Source: Streptomyces cavernicola (lineage in GTDB: Bacteria; Actinomycetota; Actinomycetes; Streptomycetales; Streptomycetaceae). Taken from it: DNA of 64,000 nucleotides. The stretch lies in contig NZ_JASCIQ010000007.1 of NCBI RefSeq assembly GCF_029968035.1, positions 124,001-188,000 of the forward strand, in the 5' to 3' direction. This document shows, piece after piece, positions 8,228-17,849 of the stretch (its first letter is position 1; each line of letters starts with the position of its first letter). The position numbers and the translations under genes are program-made. The notes below the pieces were generated by a model. That model saw nothing but the letters and a program-made list of their open reading frames with translations, ran no database searches and was not told where the DNA came from.

Positions 8228-9496
8228 ATGTTGGACAGACGGACTGCTGAAACGACCGACGACACCACCCGTGCCGCATCGGTCTGGCGCGCGCCGGGCA
8301 TGCCGGCCCTGCTCGGTTCCACCGCGCTCGGATTCGCCGGAGTCTCGCTCCTGTTGCCGGTCGCTCCCCTGTGGGTGCTCGACGGCGGGGCCGACGAGCT
8401 GGGCGCGGGCGTCGTCAACGCCGTGATGATGCTCTGCACGGTGGCCGCCCAACTCCTTGTGGGGCGGGCCCTGCAACGCATCGGCTGGCGCCGGACGCTC
8501 ATGCTCGGAGCCGTCCTGCTCGGCGCGCCCGCACCGGCCCACCTCCTCACCGACGACGTACGGGTGGTGACGGCGCTCGCGGCGGTCCGTGGCCTCGGCT
8601 TCGGCATCATCACGGTCTGCGGCGCGACGGGAGTCGCCGCGCTCGTCGAACCCGCCCGCCGCGGCCGCGCCGTCGGGGCCTACGGACTTGCCATCGCGAC
8701 ACCGCAGTTCCTGCTCGTGCCCCTCGCGCCCTGGCTCGCCGAACGCGTCGGGTACTGGCTGGTGTTCACCGCCGCCGTCATACCCCTGCTCGCCCTGGCG
8801 CTCGCCCCTTCCGTGGCCCGCGCCCTGCACGCCCACGACGGCCCCGCCGCCGACGCCGCCCGGCCGGCTCCGGCGCCGCCGGACCGCACCCACCTGCGCC
8901 GCGCCCTGACCGGGCCGATCGCCGCACTCCTCGTGATCACCTCGGCCGGCGGCGCCGTGCTCACCTTCACGCCGAGCCTGGCCCCCGGCCCGGCCGTCGC
9001 CGTGGTGGCGCTCCTGGTGTTCACCGGGGCCTCGGCGCTGTGCCGTTGGGCCTTCGGCGGCTTCGCGGACCGGCGCGGCGCCGCCCCGGCGATCGCGCCG
9101 CTGCTGCTGCTCGGCGCCGCCGGTCTCGCCGCCATCGGCACGGGAACAGCGAGCGATTCGGACACCGCCACGGCCACGCTGCTCGTGACCGGCATGCTCG
9201 CCTTGGGCATCGCGTACGGCGGCCTGCAGAACCTCACCCTCGTCCACGCCTTCGCAGCGGCGGGTGAGGACGCACGGTCGGCCGTCGGCACGGCCTGGAA
9301 CATCGGCTTCGACGCGGGCACCGGCCTCGGCGCACTCGCCGCAGGCGCGGTCGCGGCCTCGTTCTCGTACACGCTCGCCTACGCCGCCCTCGCGGCCGTC
9401 ACCGCCCTGGTGGGCGTCTCCTGGATCGCGACCGCCCGGAAGGCGCAGATCCACCACCGCGGGAAGGACAACTCACCGCACGGTCAAGGACGTTGA
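8228..9496 (+). CDS. MFS transporter
   Basis: 422 residues with about twelve hydrophobic segments separated by short loops, the usual MFS pattern (GRALQRIGWRRTLMLGAVLLG after TM2; a second-half WAFGGFADRRGAAPA repeat). Substrate unknown; the compact fold resembles drug/metabolite exporters. ATG at 8228 is favoured. No Shine-Dalgarno is visible; instead TATACC (8214-8219) lies 8 bases upstream, suggesting a leaderless transcript. That hexamer is part of the palindrome GGTATACC (8212-8219), which may bind a regulator. Confidence 0.8.
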   Translation: MLDRRTAETTDDTTRAASVWRAPGMPALLGSTALGFAGVSLLLPVAPLWVLDGGADELGAGVVNAVMMLCTVAAQLLVGRALQRIGWRRTLMLGAVLLGAPAPAHLLTDDVRVVTALAAVRGLGFGIITVCGATGVAALVEPARRGRAVGAYGLAIATPQFLLVPLAPWLAERVGYWLVFTAAVIPLLALALAPSVARALHAHDGPAADAARPAPAPPDRTHLRRALTGPIAALLVITSAGGAVLTFTPSLAPGPAVAVVALLVFTGASALCRWAFGGFADRRGAAPAIAPLLLLGAAGLAAIGTGTASDSDTATATLLVTGMLALGIAYGGLQNLTLVHAFAAAGEDARSAVGTAWNIGFDAGTGLGALAAGAVAASFSYTLAYAALAAVTALVGVSWIATARKAQIHHRGKDNSPHGQGR

Positions 9497-9548
9497 CGCT
9501 CACCTACGTCGGGCAAAGAGGCCGTACGAGCCGCACCAGACACACGAA

Positions 9549-9580
9549 AGGCCGTTCTCTCGTGGATGAGAGAACGGCCT
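9549..9580. terminator. Bidirectional hairpin between the MFS gene and tRNA-Pro
   Basis: AGGCCGTTCTCTC (9549-9561) and GAGAGAACGGCCT (9568-9580) form a perfect 13-bp stem with a 6-nt loop. It ends the tRNA transcript on the minus strand and the MFS transcript on the plus strand. Confidence 0.85.
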
Positions 9581-9598
9581 CCGACCAGCGTTTCCGCG

Positions 9599-9675
<77 letters not shown>

Positions 9676-9769
9676 GTGCTCGCTCGCGGGTGTTGCCCGC
9701 GCCGTGCAGTAAGTACCTTACCTCACCCCGGACCTGCGTCGATCACCCCCGTCCCGGCACAATCGGAGG

Positions 9770-10273
9770 GTGAACACGACTCCGTCCCCGGACGCCCAGG
9801 ACCGCGATCGCGACGCCGAGGGCCGGGCCCGCAACGCCCGCCCCCGCGACGGCCTCGGCCGGCCGCTGCCGTACGGGGCGCCGGGGGTCGAGCGGCAGCC
9901 GGAGGGTGTCGTGCGCACCCCGGCCGAGACCCTGGCCGAGGCCCAGGCCCTGCTCGACCAGGGGCGGCCGTTCCATGCGCACGAAGTCTTCGAGGACGCC
10001 TGGAAGTCGGGGCCCGAGCGGGAGCGGGCGCTGTGGCGCGGACTCGCGCAGCTGGCGGTCGGCCTCACGCACGCGGCGCGCGGCAACGCGAAGGGCGGGG
10101 CGCGGCTGCTGCGCCGCGGCGCGGGCGTGATCGCGGCCGAGCAGCCCGCGCCGTACGGGATCGACGTGCCCGGCCTGGGCGTGTGGGCCGAGGAGTTGGC
10201 GGCCCGGGTCGAGCGGGGCGCGGGACCGGTGGACGCGGCGGAGTGCGCGCCGCGGCTGCTCGGGGCCCCGTAG
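9770..10273 (+). CDS. DUF309 domain protein
   Basis: 167 residues. The DUF309 core is at about 45-125, with the family signature FHAHEVFEDAWKSGP and the helical segment LWRGLAQLAVGLTHAARGNAKGG. DUF309 proteins are small all-alpha proteins of unknown biochemical role. GTG start; GGAGG is almost adjacent, and CACAAT 6-7 bases upstream could be a -10 of a leaderless message. No functional link with neighbours is evident. Confidence 0.85.
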   Translation: MNTTPSPDAQDRDRDAEGRARNARPRDGLGRPLPYGAPGVERQPEGVVRTPAETLAEAQALLDQGRPFHAHEVFEDAWKSGPERERALWRGLAQLAVGLTHAARGNAKGGARLLRRGAGVIAAEQPAPYGIDVPGLGVWAEELAARVERGAGPVDAAECAPRLLGAP

Positions 10274-10425
10274 CGAACGGCCGACATTCGACGGGGTCGC
10301 ACCCTGGCCCTCGCCCGGCCGGCCCGCAAGTCCTGCTCGGCCGCCCGTGACCGCTCGGCCGGAAGTGCCACCGGTTCGGCCCCGCGCGGCGGGCGGTGAC
10401 GTGTGGGGCGCACAACAGTTGGCCT

Positions 10426-12492
10426 GTGACCACCAGCGCCGAGGCCGCCGCCCCTGCCCCCGCTCCGCCCGTGCTCGACTCCCGTACCCGCAATGTCGTC
10501 TTCGTGACGATCATGCTGGGCGTGCTGCTCGCCGCGCTCGACCAGACGATCGTGGGCACCGCGCTGCCCACGATCGTCGCGGACCTCGGCGGCGGGGCCC
10601 ATATGTCGTGGGTCGTCACGGCGTATCTGCTCGCGGAGACCGTGGCGACGGTCCTGGTCGGCAAGTTCGGCGACCTCTTCGGCCGCAAGGTGATCTTCCA
10701 GATCTCGGCGGTCGTCTTCATCACCGGCTCGTTCCTCTGCGGCCTCGCCGCCAACATGCCGCTGCTCATCGTCTGGCGCGGCCTTCAGGGCATCGGCGCG
10801 GGCGGCCTGATGGTGACCTCGATGGCGTTGATCGCCGATGTGATCCCGCTGCGCGAGCGCGGCAAGTACCAGGGCGCGATCGGTGCGGTCTTCGGCGTCT
10901 CGACGGTGGTCGGCCCGCTGCTCGGCGGCCTGTTCACGGACCATCTCTCCTGGCGCTGGGCGTTCTACGTCAACGTGCCCATCGCGATCCTCGTGGTGAT
11001 CGCGGCCGCCAAGACCATTCCCAGCGTGCGGTCCGCGGCCCGCCCGGTGATCGACTACCTCGGCATCGCCCTGGTCGCTGCGGGGTCGAGTGCGCTGATC
11101 CTGGCGACCAGCTGGGGCGGCAACGAGTACGCGTGGGGCTCGGGCGTCATCATCGGGCTCTTCGCCGGGGGTGCGGTCGCGCTCGCGCTGTTCTGCCTGG
11201 TGGAGGGGCGGGCGGCCGAGCCGATGCTGCCGATGCGGCTCTTCGCCAACCCGGTGTTCACGGTCTGCTCGATCCTCAGCTTCGTCGTCGGCTTCGCGAT
11301 GCTCGGCGCGATGACGTTCCTGCCGACATATCTGCAGTACGTGGACGGGGACTCCGCGACCGTGTCCGGGGTGCGGACGCTGCCGATGGTGGCGGGGCTG
11401 CTCGTCGCGTCGGTCTTCAGCGGCAACGTGGTCAGCAAGACCGGCGCGTACCGGATCTTCCCCATCGTCGGCTCGCTCGTGATGGCCCTCGGCCTGTATC
11501 TGCTCTCGCTGATGAGCGCGAGCACCGGCGTGTGGCTGGAGTCGCTGTACATGCTGGTGCTCGGCGCCGGCATCGGTCTGTGCATGCAGGTCCTGACGAT
11601 CGCCGTGCAGAACACCGTCGACTACGCGGACCTGGGCACCGCCACCTCCGGCGTCACGTTCTTCCGCACGCTCGGGAGCGCCTTCGGCACCGCCGTGTTC
11701 GGGACGATCTACGCCAACACCCTGACGCCCAACCTCACCGACGGCGTGGTCGCCGCGGCGCAGGCGGGCGGCGATCCGGCGGAGCTCGCGCGGGCCGCGC
11801 AGAGTCCGCAGGGGCTGCACGCGCTGCCCGGCGAGCAGGCGGGCCCGCTGGTCGACGCGTACGCGGACTCGCTGCAGACGGTGTTCCTGCTCACCGTGCC
11901 CGTGGCGGTGCTCGGGTTCGTTTTCGCGCTGTTCCTGAAGCAGGTCGAGCTGCGCGACTCGGCGCGCATGGCGTCCTCGGACATGGGTGAGGGGTTCTCC
12001 TCGCCCACGGCGACCGGGGACTCGGCGAAGCTCCTCGAACTCTCCGTCGCCAAGATCGTCCGCGCCGCCGGTCCGGCCGAGGCGCGCGGGGTGCTCGCCG
12101 CTTCCGAGTCCCGGCTCGACGTGGCGGGGGCGTGGGCGGTGATGCAGGTCGAGCTGCTCACACGGCTCGTCGGGCACGCCAGCCTGGGTCTGATCGCCAC
12201 GCGCCGCGAGGTGCCGCCCGAGGTGCTCGTGCCGGTTTTCGACCGGATGGTCGACGAGGGGTATCTGAGCCGCGAGGGCGCGTTCTTCGCGCACACCGCG
12301 GCGGGCGCGCGCGAGGCCGAAGTGATCCACCAGGCCTGGAGCGACTGGCTGGGCGACCGCCTCGAAGAGGACCGCGGCCGGCCGGCGGGGCCCGAGCTGC
12401 GCGCCGCCACGGACGCGTGCGCCAAGCGCCTCCTCGCCGAGGACCTCGCCCAGGGCATGCCGGGCGCGGCCCGGCAGCGCGTCTCCACCTGA
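10426..12492 (+). CDS. DHA2-type MFS exporter fused to a C-terminal MarR-like winged helix
   Basis: 688 residues. Residues 1-510 form a 14-TM DHA2 drug:H+ antiporter ([19 protein letters not shown] motif C region, [14 protein letters not shown] motif [13 protein letters not shown]). Residues about 530-685 are soluble and helical and resemble a MarR/winged-helix domain ([47 protein letters not shown]). Predicted multidrug or metabolite export; the cytoplasmic tail could sense substrate or tether a DNA-binding function. The GTG at 10426 is preferred; another GTG at 10396 would add 10 residues unlike the family. Confidence 0.85.
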   Translation: MTTSAEAAAPAPAPPVLDSRTRNVVFVTIMLGVLLAALDQTIVGTALPTIVADLGGGAHMSWVVTAYLLAETVATVLVGKFGDLFGRKVIFQISAVVFITGSFLCGLAANMPLLIVWRGLQGIGAGGLMVTSMALIADVIPLRERGKYQGAIGAVFGVSTVVGPLLGGLFTDHLSWRWAFYVNVPIAILVVIAAAKTIPSVRSAARPVIDYLGIALVAAGSSALILATSWGGNEYAWGSGVIIGLFAGGAVALALFCLVEGRAAEPMLPMRLFANPVFTVCSILSFVVGFAMLGAMTFLPTYLQYVDGDSATVSGVRTLPMVAGLLVASVFSGNVVSKTGAYRIFPIVGSLVMALGLYLLSLMSASTGVWLESLYMLVLGAGIGLCMQVLTIAVQNTVDYADLGTATSGVTFFRTLGSAFGTAVFGTIYANTLTPNLTDGVVAAAQAGGDPAELARAAQSPQGLHALPGEQAGPLVDAYADSLQTVFLLTVPVAVLGFVFALFLKQVELRDSARMASSDMGEGFSSPTATGDSAKLLELSVAKIVRAAGPAEARGVLAASESRLDVAGAWAVMQVELLTRLVGHASLGLIATRREVPPEVLVPVFDRMVDEGYLSREGAFFAHTAAGAREAEVIHQAWSDWLGDRLEEDRGRPAGPELRAATDACAKRLLAEDLAQGMPGAARQRVST

Positions 12493-12750
12493 CCCGTGGG
12501 CCGCCGCATCGGTATACGTACACGCTCCGTACGCACCCCTGGTCAGCGGCTGTCCGTACCGCTCGGTATTCAGGGCTTGCCCTGATGTTCCGTACGCCCC
12601 GGCCGCCTAGTTTTGGACATCCGGCACCGCTCCGCACCGGTCAGATTCGGGGTACGGGGAACGGGGGCAAGGTCACGGGCACGGGGGCCCGGGGCCGCTG
12701 CCCGGTCGCGGAGCGGCAGCCGGGTCGGGGGTGCGCGGCGGCCTGTGGCG

Positions 12751-13395
12751 TCAGGCTTCGCGCAGGTGGGCGAGGACCGCGAGGACGCGTCGGTTGTCCT
12801 GCGCGTCGGCGTCGACGCCGAGTTTCGTGAAGATGCTGCGGACGTGCGACTCCACCGTCTTCACCCCGATGACCAGGGCCTGGGCGATGGCTTGATTGGA
12901 GCGCCCCTGCGCCATCAGCGCGAGCACGTCCCGCTCGCGGGCGGTGAGCTCCGCGAGTGCGCCGCCGCGCGCCCCGGCCATCAGGTGGGCGACGACCTCG
13001 GGGTCGACGACCGTCTCACCGGCCGCCACCCGCTGCAGGGAGCGGGCCAGCTCCTCGGCGTCGGCGACGCGCTCCTTGAGGAGGTAGCCGAAGCCCCGCC
13101 CGTCGTCGGCGAGCGCCCGCACGGTCGCGGTGGTCTCCACGTACTGCGAGAGCAGCAGGACGCCGATGCGCGGATGCCGGGCGCGGATCGCGGCGGCGGC
13201 GCGCAGGCCCTCGTCGGTGTGCGTGGGCGGCATCCGGATGTCGACGAGGACGGCGTCGGGTTGGTGCAGGTCGACCAGGCCGAGGAGCGGTCCGGGCTCG
13301 CCGCAGTGCGCGGGCACCTCGAAGCCCTCGTCGGCGAGCAGCCGTACGAGCCCCTGCCGCAGGATCGCCGAGTCCTCGGCCACGATCACGCGCAT
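12751..13395 (-). CDS. NarL/FixJ-type response regulator
   Basis: 214 residues. Receiver domain 1-120 with acidic pair E7/D8, phospho-acceptor D52 (VDIRMPP) and conserved K in YLLKERV. LuxR-type HTH at about 148-205 (ELTARERDVLALMAQGRSNQ, KTVESHVRSIFTKLGV). Its start overlaps the end of the histidine kinase gene by 10 bp, so the two are co-translated. Predicted transcription activator for an unknown signal, partner of the adjacent kinase. Confidence 0.94.
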   Translation of the reverse strand: MRVIVAEDSAILRQGLVRLLADEGFEVPAHCGEPGPLLGLVDLHQPDAVLVDIRMPPTHTDEGLRAAAAIRARHPRIGVLLLSQYVETTATVRALADDGRGFGYLLKERVADAEELARSLQRVAAGETVVDPEVVAHLMAGARGGALAELTARERDVLALMAQGRSNQAIAQALVIGVKTVESHVRSIFTKLGVDADAQDNRRVLAVLAHLREA

Positions 13396-15179
13396 GGCAG
13401 CTCCGCTCGTACGCGCGTGCCGCCGCCCGCCGGGCTGTGCACGCTGAGCACGCCGTCGACGGCGGCTATCCGGTCGGCGAGGCCGCTGAGGCCCGAGCCG
13501 CGTGAGGTGTCGGCGCCGCCGACGCCGTCGTCGACGGTCTCGACGACGAGCGTGCCGCCCTGCCGCCGGGCGGAGACGCTGACGGCGCGCGCACGGGCGT
13601 GCTTGGCGGCGTTGGCGAGGGTCTCGCAGACGGTGAAGTACGCGGTGGTCTCCACGACCGGGTCGTACCGGCCGGGCTCTGCGGCGACCACGACGGGCAG
13701 CTCGGCCTGGAGCGCGAGTTCGGCGAGCGCCGGGGCGAGCCCCTCGCGGGTCAGCACGGCGGGATGGATGCCGTGGGCGAGGCCGCGCAGCTCCTCCAGG
13801 GCGAGGCGCAGGCTCTGCTCGACCTCGGCGACGGCGCCGCGCACCTTCGCGTCGGGGTGGTCGGCGACGCCCTTGCCGACGCGGCGCAGCGCCATGAGGG
13901 CGAACACGATGCGGGCCTGTGCGCCGTCGTGCAGATCGCGTTCGAGGCGGCGTCGTTCGTCGTCGGCGGCGCGCACCAGGCGCGTGCCGGCCTCGCGGGC
14001 CTCGGTGCGCAGCCAGGCGTTCTCCAGGCCGAGGCGGAGCGCGGCGCCGACGGCGGCGAGAAGTTCGGGGTCCTCGGCAAGCGCGGGGTCGTGGTCGAGG
14101 ACGGCGAGCGGGGTGCCGCGCGCCGAGTCGACCCGGGTGGCGCGGGCGCCGTCGGCGCGTACGGGCCCGCCGTCCTCGTCGACGTAGCGGCCGGGTACGC
14201 CGTGGCCCTGCTGCCACAGGCCGAGCCGCAGCGAGCTGTCGCCGAGTACGCGGGCGAGGACCTCGCGCATCCGGGCCGGGGTGGGGTCCGCGCCGACCTC
14301 GATGACCAGGCCGCCGACCTCGGCGTGCTGCAGCCGCATCCGCAGAAGCCCGGCGAGGAACGCGAGCGGCACGGCGCACTGCGCGAGGTCGGAGAGGAGC
14401 AGCACGAGGTCCTCGCCGAGCCCGTCGATCCCGGGCGCCGCGAGCAGCACGACGTCCCAGAGCACGAAGACGAGGGCGACGGCGATGGCCACCCAGACGG
14501 GCAGCAGCGCGCGCCGGCGGGCGAGCGAGGCGCGCCGCCAGCGGTGCACCACCGCCGTGACGGTGAGCGCCGAGATCACCAGGGCGAGCCCGCGGTAGGC
14601 CAGGTCGACCGGCTCGAAGAGACCGGTGGCCGAGTCGATCAGGAGCGCGTTGGGCCCGCAGTCGCGGCAGTCCAGGTAGGTGGCGTCGGGCGCGCGGGCC
14701 GGGTCGTAGGTGAGCGCGCGCAGCAGTCCGCCGACGGCGACGGTCGCGTACGTGGCGTGGATCAGGCCGCGGGTGCGGGCGCCGGTGATCCGGCCGTCCG
14801 GGAAGGTCAGGACGAGGTGCACGAGGACGGCCAGGTTCAGCCCCTCCCACCAGGCGCCCACGGCGAACAGGGCCGGTACGGAGGTGCCTTGGAGGTTGCC
14901 GATGAACCAGGTGACGCCCTCGGCGACCATCAGCGGCCCGGTCCGGTTGCCGGGCCTGCGCCACCAGGCGACGAGCCCGGCGCCCGCGTAGGCCCAGCCG
15001 ACCGCCAGGTCCCGGGCGAGGTCGCCGCTCCCGGCGCCCGACTGTGCGTACGACCAGGCGCCGGCCGTGCCCGCGCCGAGCGCGGCGCTCGCGCCCAGGG
15101 CAAGGCGGAAGCCGAGCCTCCGCGGCCCTGTGTCGCTTGTCGGTCCCACCTTCGTCCCCGCCCCTGTCACGGCCCACAC
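13386..15179 (-). CDS. Membrane sensor histidine kinase (HisKA_3 family)
   Basis: About 597 residues. The N-terminal 280 residues contain seven or more membrane segments with a short extracytoplasmic Cys pair (DCRDCGP). A linker leads to a dimerisation helix with phospho-acceptor His in RRRLERDLHDGAQARI (about residue 405). The HATPase_c domain at about 500-597 has N-box CETLANAAKHA and G-box DDGVGGADTSRGSGL. Pairs with the overlapping response regulator. Start uncertain: GTG at 15179 or GTG at 15170. Signal unknown; the membrane-embedded sensor suggests a lipid or membrane cue. Confidence 0.9.
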   Translation of the reverse strand: MWAVTGAGTKVGPTSDTGPRRLGFRLALGASAALGAGTAGAWSYAQSGAGSGDLARDLAVGWAYAGAGLVAWWRRPGNRTGPLMVAEGVTWFIGNLQGTSVPALFAVGAWWEGLNLAVLVHLVLTFPDGRITGARTRGLIHATYATVAVGGLLRALTYDPARAPDATYLDCRDCGPNALLIDSATGLFEPVDLAYRGLALVISALTVTAVVHRWRRASLARRRALLPVWVAIAVALVFVLWDVVLLAAPGIDGLGEDLVLLLSDLAQCAVPLAFLAGLLRMRLQHAEVGGLVIEVGADPTPARMREVLARVLGDSSLRLGLWQQGHGVPGRYVDEDGGPVRADGARATRVDSARGTPLAVLDHDPALAEDPELLAAVGAALRLGLENAWLRTEAREAGTRLVRAADDERRRLERDLHDGAQARIVFALMALRRVGKGVADHPDAKVRGAVAEVEQSLRLALEELRGLAHGIHPAVLTREGLAPALAELALQAELPVVVAAEPGRYDPVVETTAYFTVCETLANAAKHARARAVSVSARRQGGTLVVETVDDGVGGADTSRGSGLSGLADRIAAVDGVLSVHSPAGGGTRVRAELPCA

Positions 15180-15227
15180 GCTAAGGCATGGCCGGGTGCG
15201 CGCTTCCGGGCCCCTCCTCCGGGTCGA

Positions 15228-17030
15228 CTACTCGCCCGCGGTCGGCTCGTCCTCTGCGGCGGCCTGGTCCTGGGCCGGCTTCTCGGACGCGTCGGTCTGG
15301 TTCGGCTCGGTCGGCTTCGGCTCGCAGGTGATCTTGTCGCGGGGCGTGTAGTGGGTGTGGAACGGCTCGCGCTTCACCTCCACGCCGTCGTTCTTGAAGA
15401 TCCGCTCCACGGTGACGTCGAAGCCTTCGAGCGGGGTCTGGGGCTCGCACTGCTCGGAGGTGCTCTCGCGCTCCTCGGGCTCCTTGACGTTCTCGCGCGG
15501 GCCCTGGGTGGCGAGGACCTCGTCGTACTTCTTCGTGCCGAGGAACGTGACGGTCACGGAGGTGTCGGTGGACTCGGCCTTGATGTAGATCGCGTGGCCG
15601 GAGTCGTTGAGGAAGCGCAGGTCGAGGCTGCCCCAGGCGACGGTGGCCTCGCGGCCCTCGGGGTAGCGCTCGATGTAGAAGGAGTGCGCGCCGTGCTCCA
15701 GGGGCTTCACGCCGGCGAAGAACAGGGCGTTGTACAGCGTGGTCGCGACGGTCGAGACGCCTCCGCCGGCGGCCTTGGTGTACTGGTCGTTGAGGATGAT
15801 CGTGCCGTCGACGAACCCGTTGGCCTTGGTCCGCTCGCCGACGGTGCGGTTGAAGCTCCACTCCTGGCCCGGCATGACGAGGGACCCGTTGATCAGCTCG
15901 ACGGCCCGGCCGATGTTGGTGCTGCGGTACTGGGCGGGCTCGAAGTTGACCGTGAACGAGGACATCTTCTCGGTGAGGCCCAGCTGCTCGGCCTTCTCGC
16001 GGGTGATCTCCGGCTGTGTGGTCTTCGTGGCGACCTTGCCCGTACGCGCGTCGGCACCCGTCTTGGTGAGCAGCGGCATGACGGCCTTGCCGAGCGCGTC
16101 GGCGGTGACTTCCTGCCCGGCCCTGCCGTCGCTCGCGGCCACGACGCGGTCGCCGTCGAGCTCCAGCTCGGCGTTCTCGGCGCCGCCGGTGATGCGGGCG
16201 AGCGGCTCCGCGACGTCGGGGTCCTTGAACAGGCCCTCGCTGTCCAGCCGGGGCTTGAGCCGGCCGGAGTCGTCGGGCTCCAGGGCGAGGTGCTCGGCGA
16301 GGGTGTCCTGGCCGATGGTGAGCTCGCTGCCGCCGACGTCGAGGGTGACCGGCCCGGACATGGCGGGCTCGGCGAACTCGTGCAGGGCGCGCTGGGTCTC
16401 CGCTGCGGTGACCTTCGGCCGGGTCTCGCGCGTCGGCAGCACCGTCTCGGCGGCGGGCTTCTCGGGGAGGTACGCGGCGCGCAGCGCGGTCAGCGCCCCG
16501 TCGGTGTCGAGGGTGTGGCCCGTGCGGGCCGGGCGCGCCTCGGCCTTGCCGTTCTCGAAGGTGACGGCGCCGTTCCGGACCTTCTGCCGGTCCTTGGCGG
16601 CGAGGTCCTTGAGGGCGGCGCGCGCCTTGGGCTCGTCGACGTGCACGACGGGGTCCACGTCCCCGCCGGTGCGGAAGAGCCCGCCGATGACGGTGACCGG
16701 GTCGGCGCCGCTGCGGGCCGCCTTGTCGACGGTGGCCTCGGTGTCGACACTGAGCCCGGCGGCTCCGGGGTCGACAGCGGACTCGCGCTCGCCGAAGCGC
16801 ACGGGCAGGGGTTTCGCGCCCTCGTCCGCGGCGAGCTCGCGCTCCAGCTTCTGCCGGGCCTCGGCCTTGCTGAGGCCGCCGACGTCCACGCCGCGTATCT
16901 GGGTGCCCGGGTCGATTCCGTCTCCGTTGACCAGCGATCCCGCCAGGTAGAGACCACCGGCACCGACCGCGAGCACACCTCCTGCGATCGCGGCGGGGCG
17001 CAGGTACGCGGGGCGTATTCGGTGCTGCAT
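15228..17030 (-). CDS. VanW family exported cell-envelope protein
   Basis: 600 residues. Basic N-terminus then one membrane anchor (AAIAGGVLAVGAGGLYLAGSL). Two repeated domains typical of the YoaR/VanW N-terminal region cover about 40-330 (VDVGGLSKAEARQKLERELA; VTLDVGGSELTIGQDTLAEHL). The VanW domain is at about 370-540 (FSFNRTVGERT-like segment, AAGGGVSTVATTLYNALFFAGVK, HSFYIERYPEGREATVAWG). The C-terminus is acidic and disordered. VanW proteins occur in vancomycin-B operons and widely in Gram-positives; their role in the wall is unclear. No glycopeptide-resistance genes lie nearby, so resistance should not be assumed. Confidence 0.9.
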   Translation of the reverse strand: MQHRIRPAYLRPAAIAGGVLAVGAGGLYLAGSLVNGDGIDPGTQIRGVDVGGLSKAEARQKLERELAADEGAKPLPVRFGERESAVDPGAAGLSVDTEATVDKAARSGADPVTVIGGLFRTGGDVDPVVHVDEPKARAALKDLAAKDRQKVRNGAVTFENGKAEARPARTGHTLDTDGALTALRAAYLPEKPAAETVLPTRETRPKVTAAETQRALHEFAEPAMSGPVTLDVGGSELTIGQDTLAEHLALEPDDSGRLKPRLDSEGLFKDPDVAEPLARITGGAENAELELDGDRVVAASDGRAGQEVTADALGKAVMPLLTKTGADARTGKVATKTTQPEITREKAEQLGLTEKMSSFTVNFEPAQYRSTNIGRAVELINGSLVMPGQEWSFNRTVGERTKANGFVDGTIILNDQYTKAAGGGVSTVATTLYNALFFAGVKPLEHGAHSFYIERYPEGREATVAWGSLDLRFLNDSGHAIYIKAESTDTSVTVTFLGTKKYDEVLATQGPRENVKEPEERESTSEQCEPQTPLEGFDVTVERIFKNDGVEVKREPFHTHYTPRDKITCEPKPTEPNQTDASEKPAQDQAAAEDEPTAGE

Positions 17031-17155
17031 GGAGCTCCCTCGGAGACGGCTGCGGTCAGGGTCCCGGCAGTCGGCCGGGACAACTGATCAAGTAACCCAT
17101 ATTCGGGCATTCAGTTCATAGGGCACACATCACATCCGCGGCTGCGCAGTACGAC

Positions 17156-17737
17156 TCACTCCCCCGTCAGCTCCGCGTATCCCTCGGCGAACCCCTCCAC
17201 GTACCGGTCCATCCACTCCGCGAAGCGCTTTCCGTACGCCTCCTCCGCGTCGAGGAGGACGCCGTCGGGATCCTCGGCCGGGTCGAGGCCGAATTGCCGC
17301 TTCAGCCAGGCCACGTACACTTCGCGCACCTCGCCGGAGCCGCGGCCGCCCTCCGCGTCCTCCTCCTCGTCGGAGAGGGAGATGCCGTCCGGGAACACGT
17401 ACACATACCGATCGCAGGCGAGGAGCCGCAGGAGTTGTCGCAGGTCGGTCGCGACGAGGTGCACGCCGCCCTCGTCGCCGAACGCCACGATCGGCAGGTC
17501 GGCCAGGTCCTCGCGGTCGTCCATGCGCCATATCGCGTAGAGGGAACCGGAGCCGTTGGCCATGGCGAAGGAGCGGAAGCGGTCGAGGAACTCCGGATCG
17601 CTCGACCAGGTGTCGATGCCGCTCGCCTCGCCGAACTTCTCCAACTCGAAGCCCTGGGAGAAGTAGTCGGCGAGGGAGGCGCTGAATTCGTGCAGCTGGT
17701 TCAGCTCGGGGACGGGCGAGTACGTGTCGTGATCCAT
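17156..17737 (-). CDS. SMI1/KNR4 (SUKH)-like protein
   Basis: 193 residues, acidic, cytoplasmic. The central part (FLDRFRSFAMANGSGSLYAIWRM, DLADLPIVAFGDEGGVHLVATDLRQLLRLLACDR) matches the SUKH fold pattern. SUKH proteins include immunity proteins of polymorphic toxins as well as regulators. No toxin gene lies next to it, so an immunity role is only a possibility. ATG at 17737 chosen as the first start with family-like sequence. Confidence 0.7.
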   Translation of the reverse strand: MDHDTYSPVPELNQLHEFSASLADYFSQGFELEKFGEASGIDTWSSDPEFLDRFRSFAMANGSGSLYAIWRMDDREDLADLPIVAFGDEGGVHLVATDLRQLLRLLACDRYVYVFPDGISLSDEEEDAEGGRGSGEVREVYVAWLKRQFGLDPAEDPDGVLLDAEEAYGKRFAEWMDRYVEGFAEGYAELTGE

Positions 17738-17849
17738 ACGCCCGACCGTACGACCCGGCACTGACAATCGCCCCTCGGTGAGCGGGAGTTGAGGACCCCG
17801 CCCGAGCCCCCGAGCCCCGAACCTCAAGCCCCCGCGCACCCGCCCCCGC

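Noticed and set aside
15228..17030. Glycopeptide resistance locus
   Set aside because: VanW-domain proteins are common in actinobacteria; no vanHAX or other resistance genes are nearby.
13599..17087. Plus-strand open frame of over 1100 codons
   Set aside because: It runs antisense through the histidine kinase and VanW genes, which have all family motifs; composition is typical of a mirror frame.
17156..17737. Toxin-immunity pair with the SUKH-like gene
   Set aside because: No polymorphic toxin or secretion module lies next to it; the neighbours are VanW and a TetR/VOC pair.
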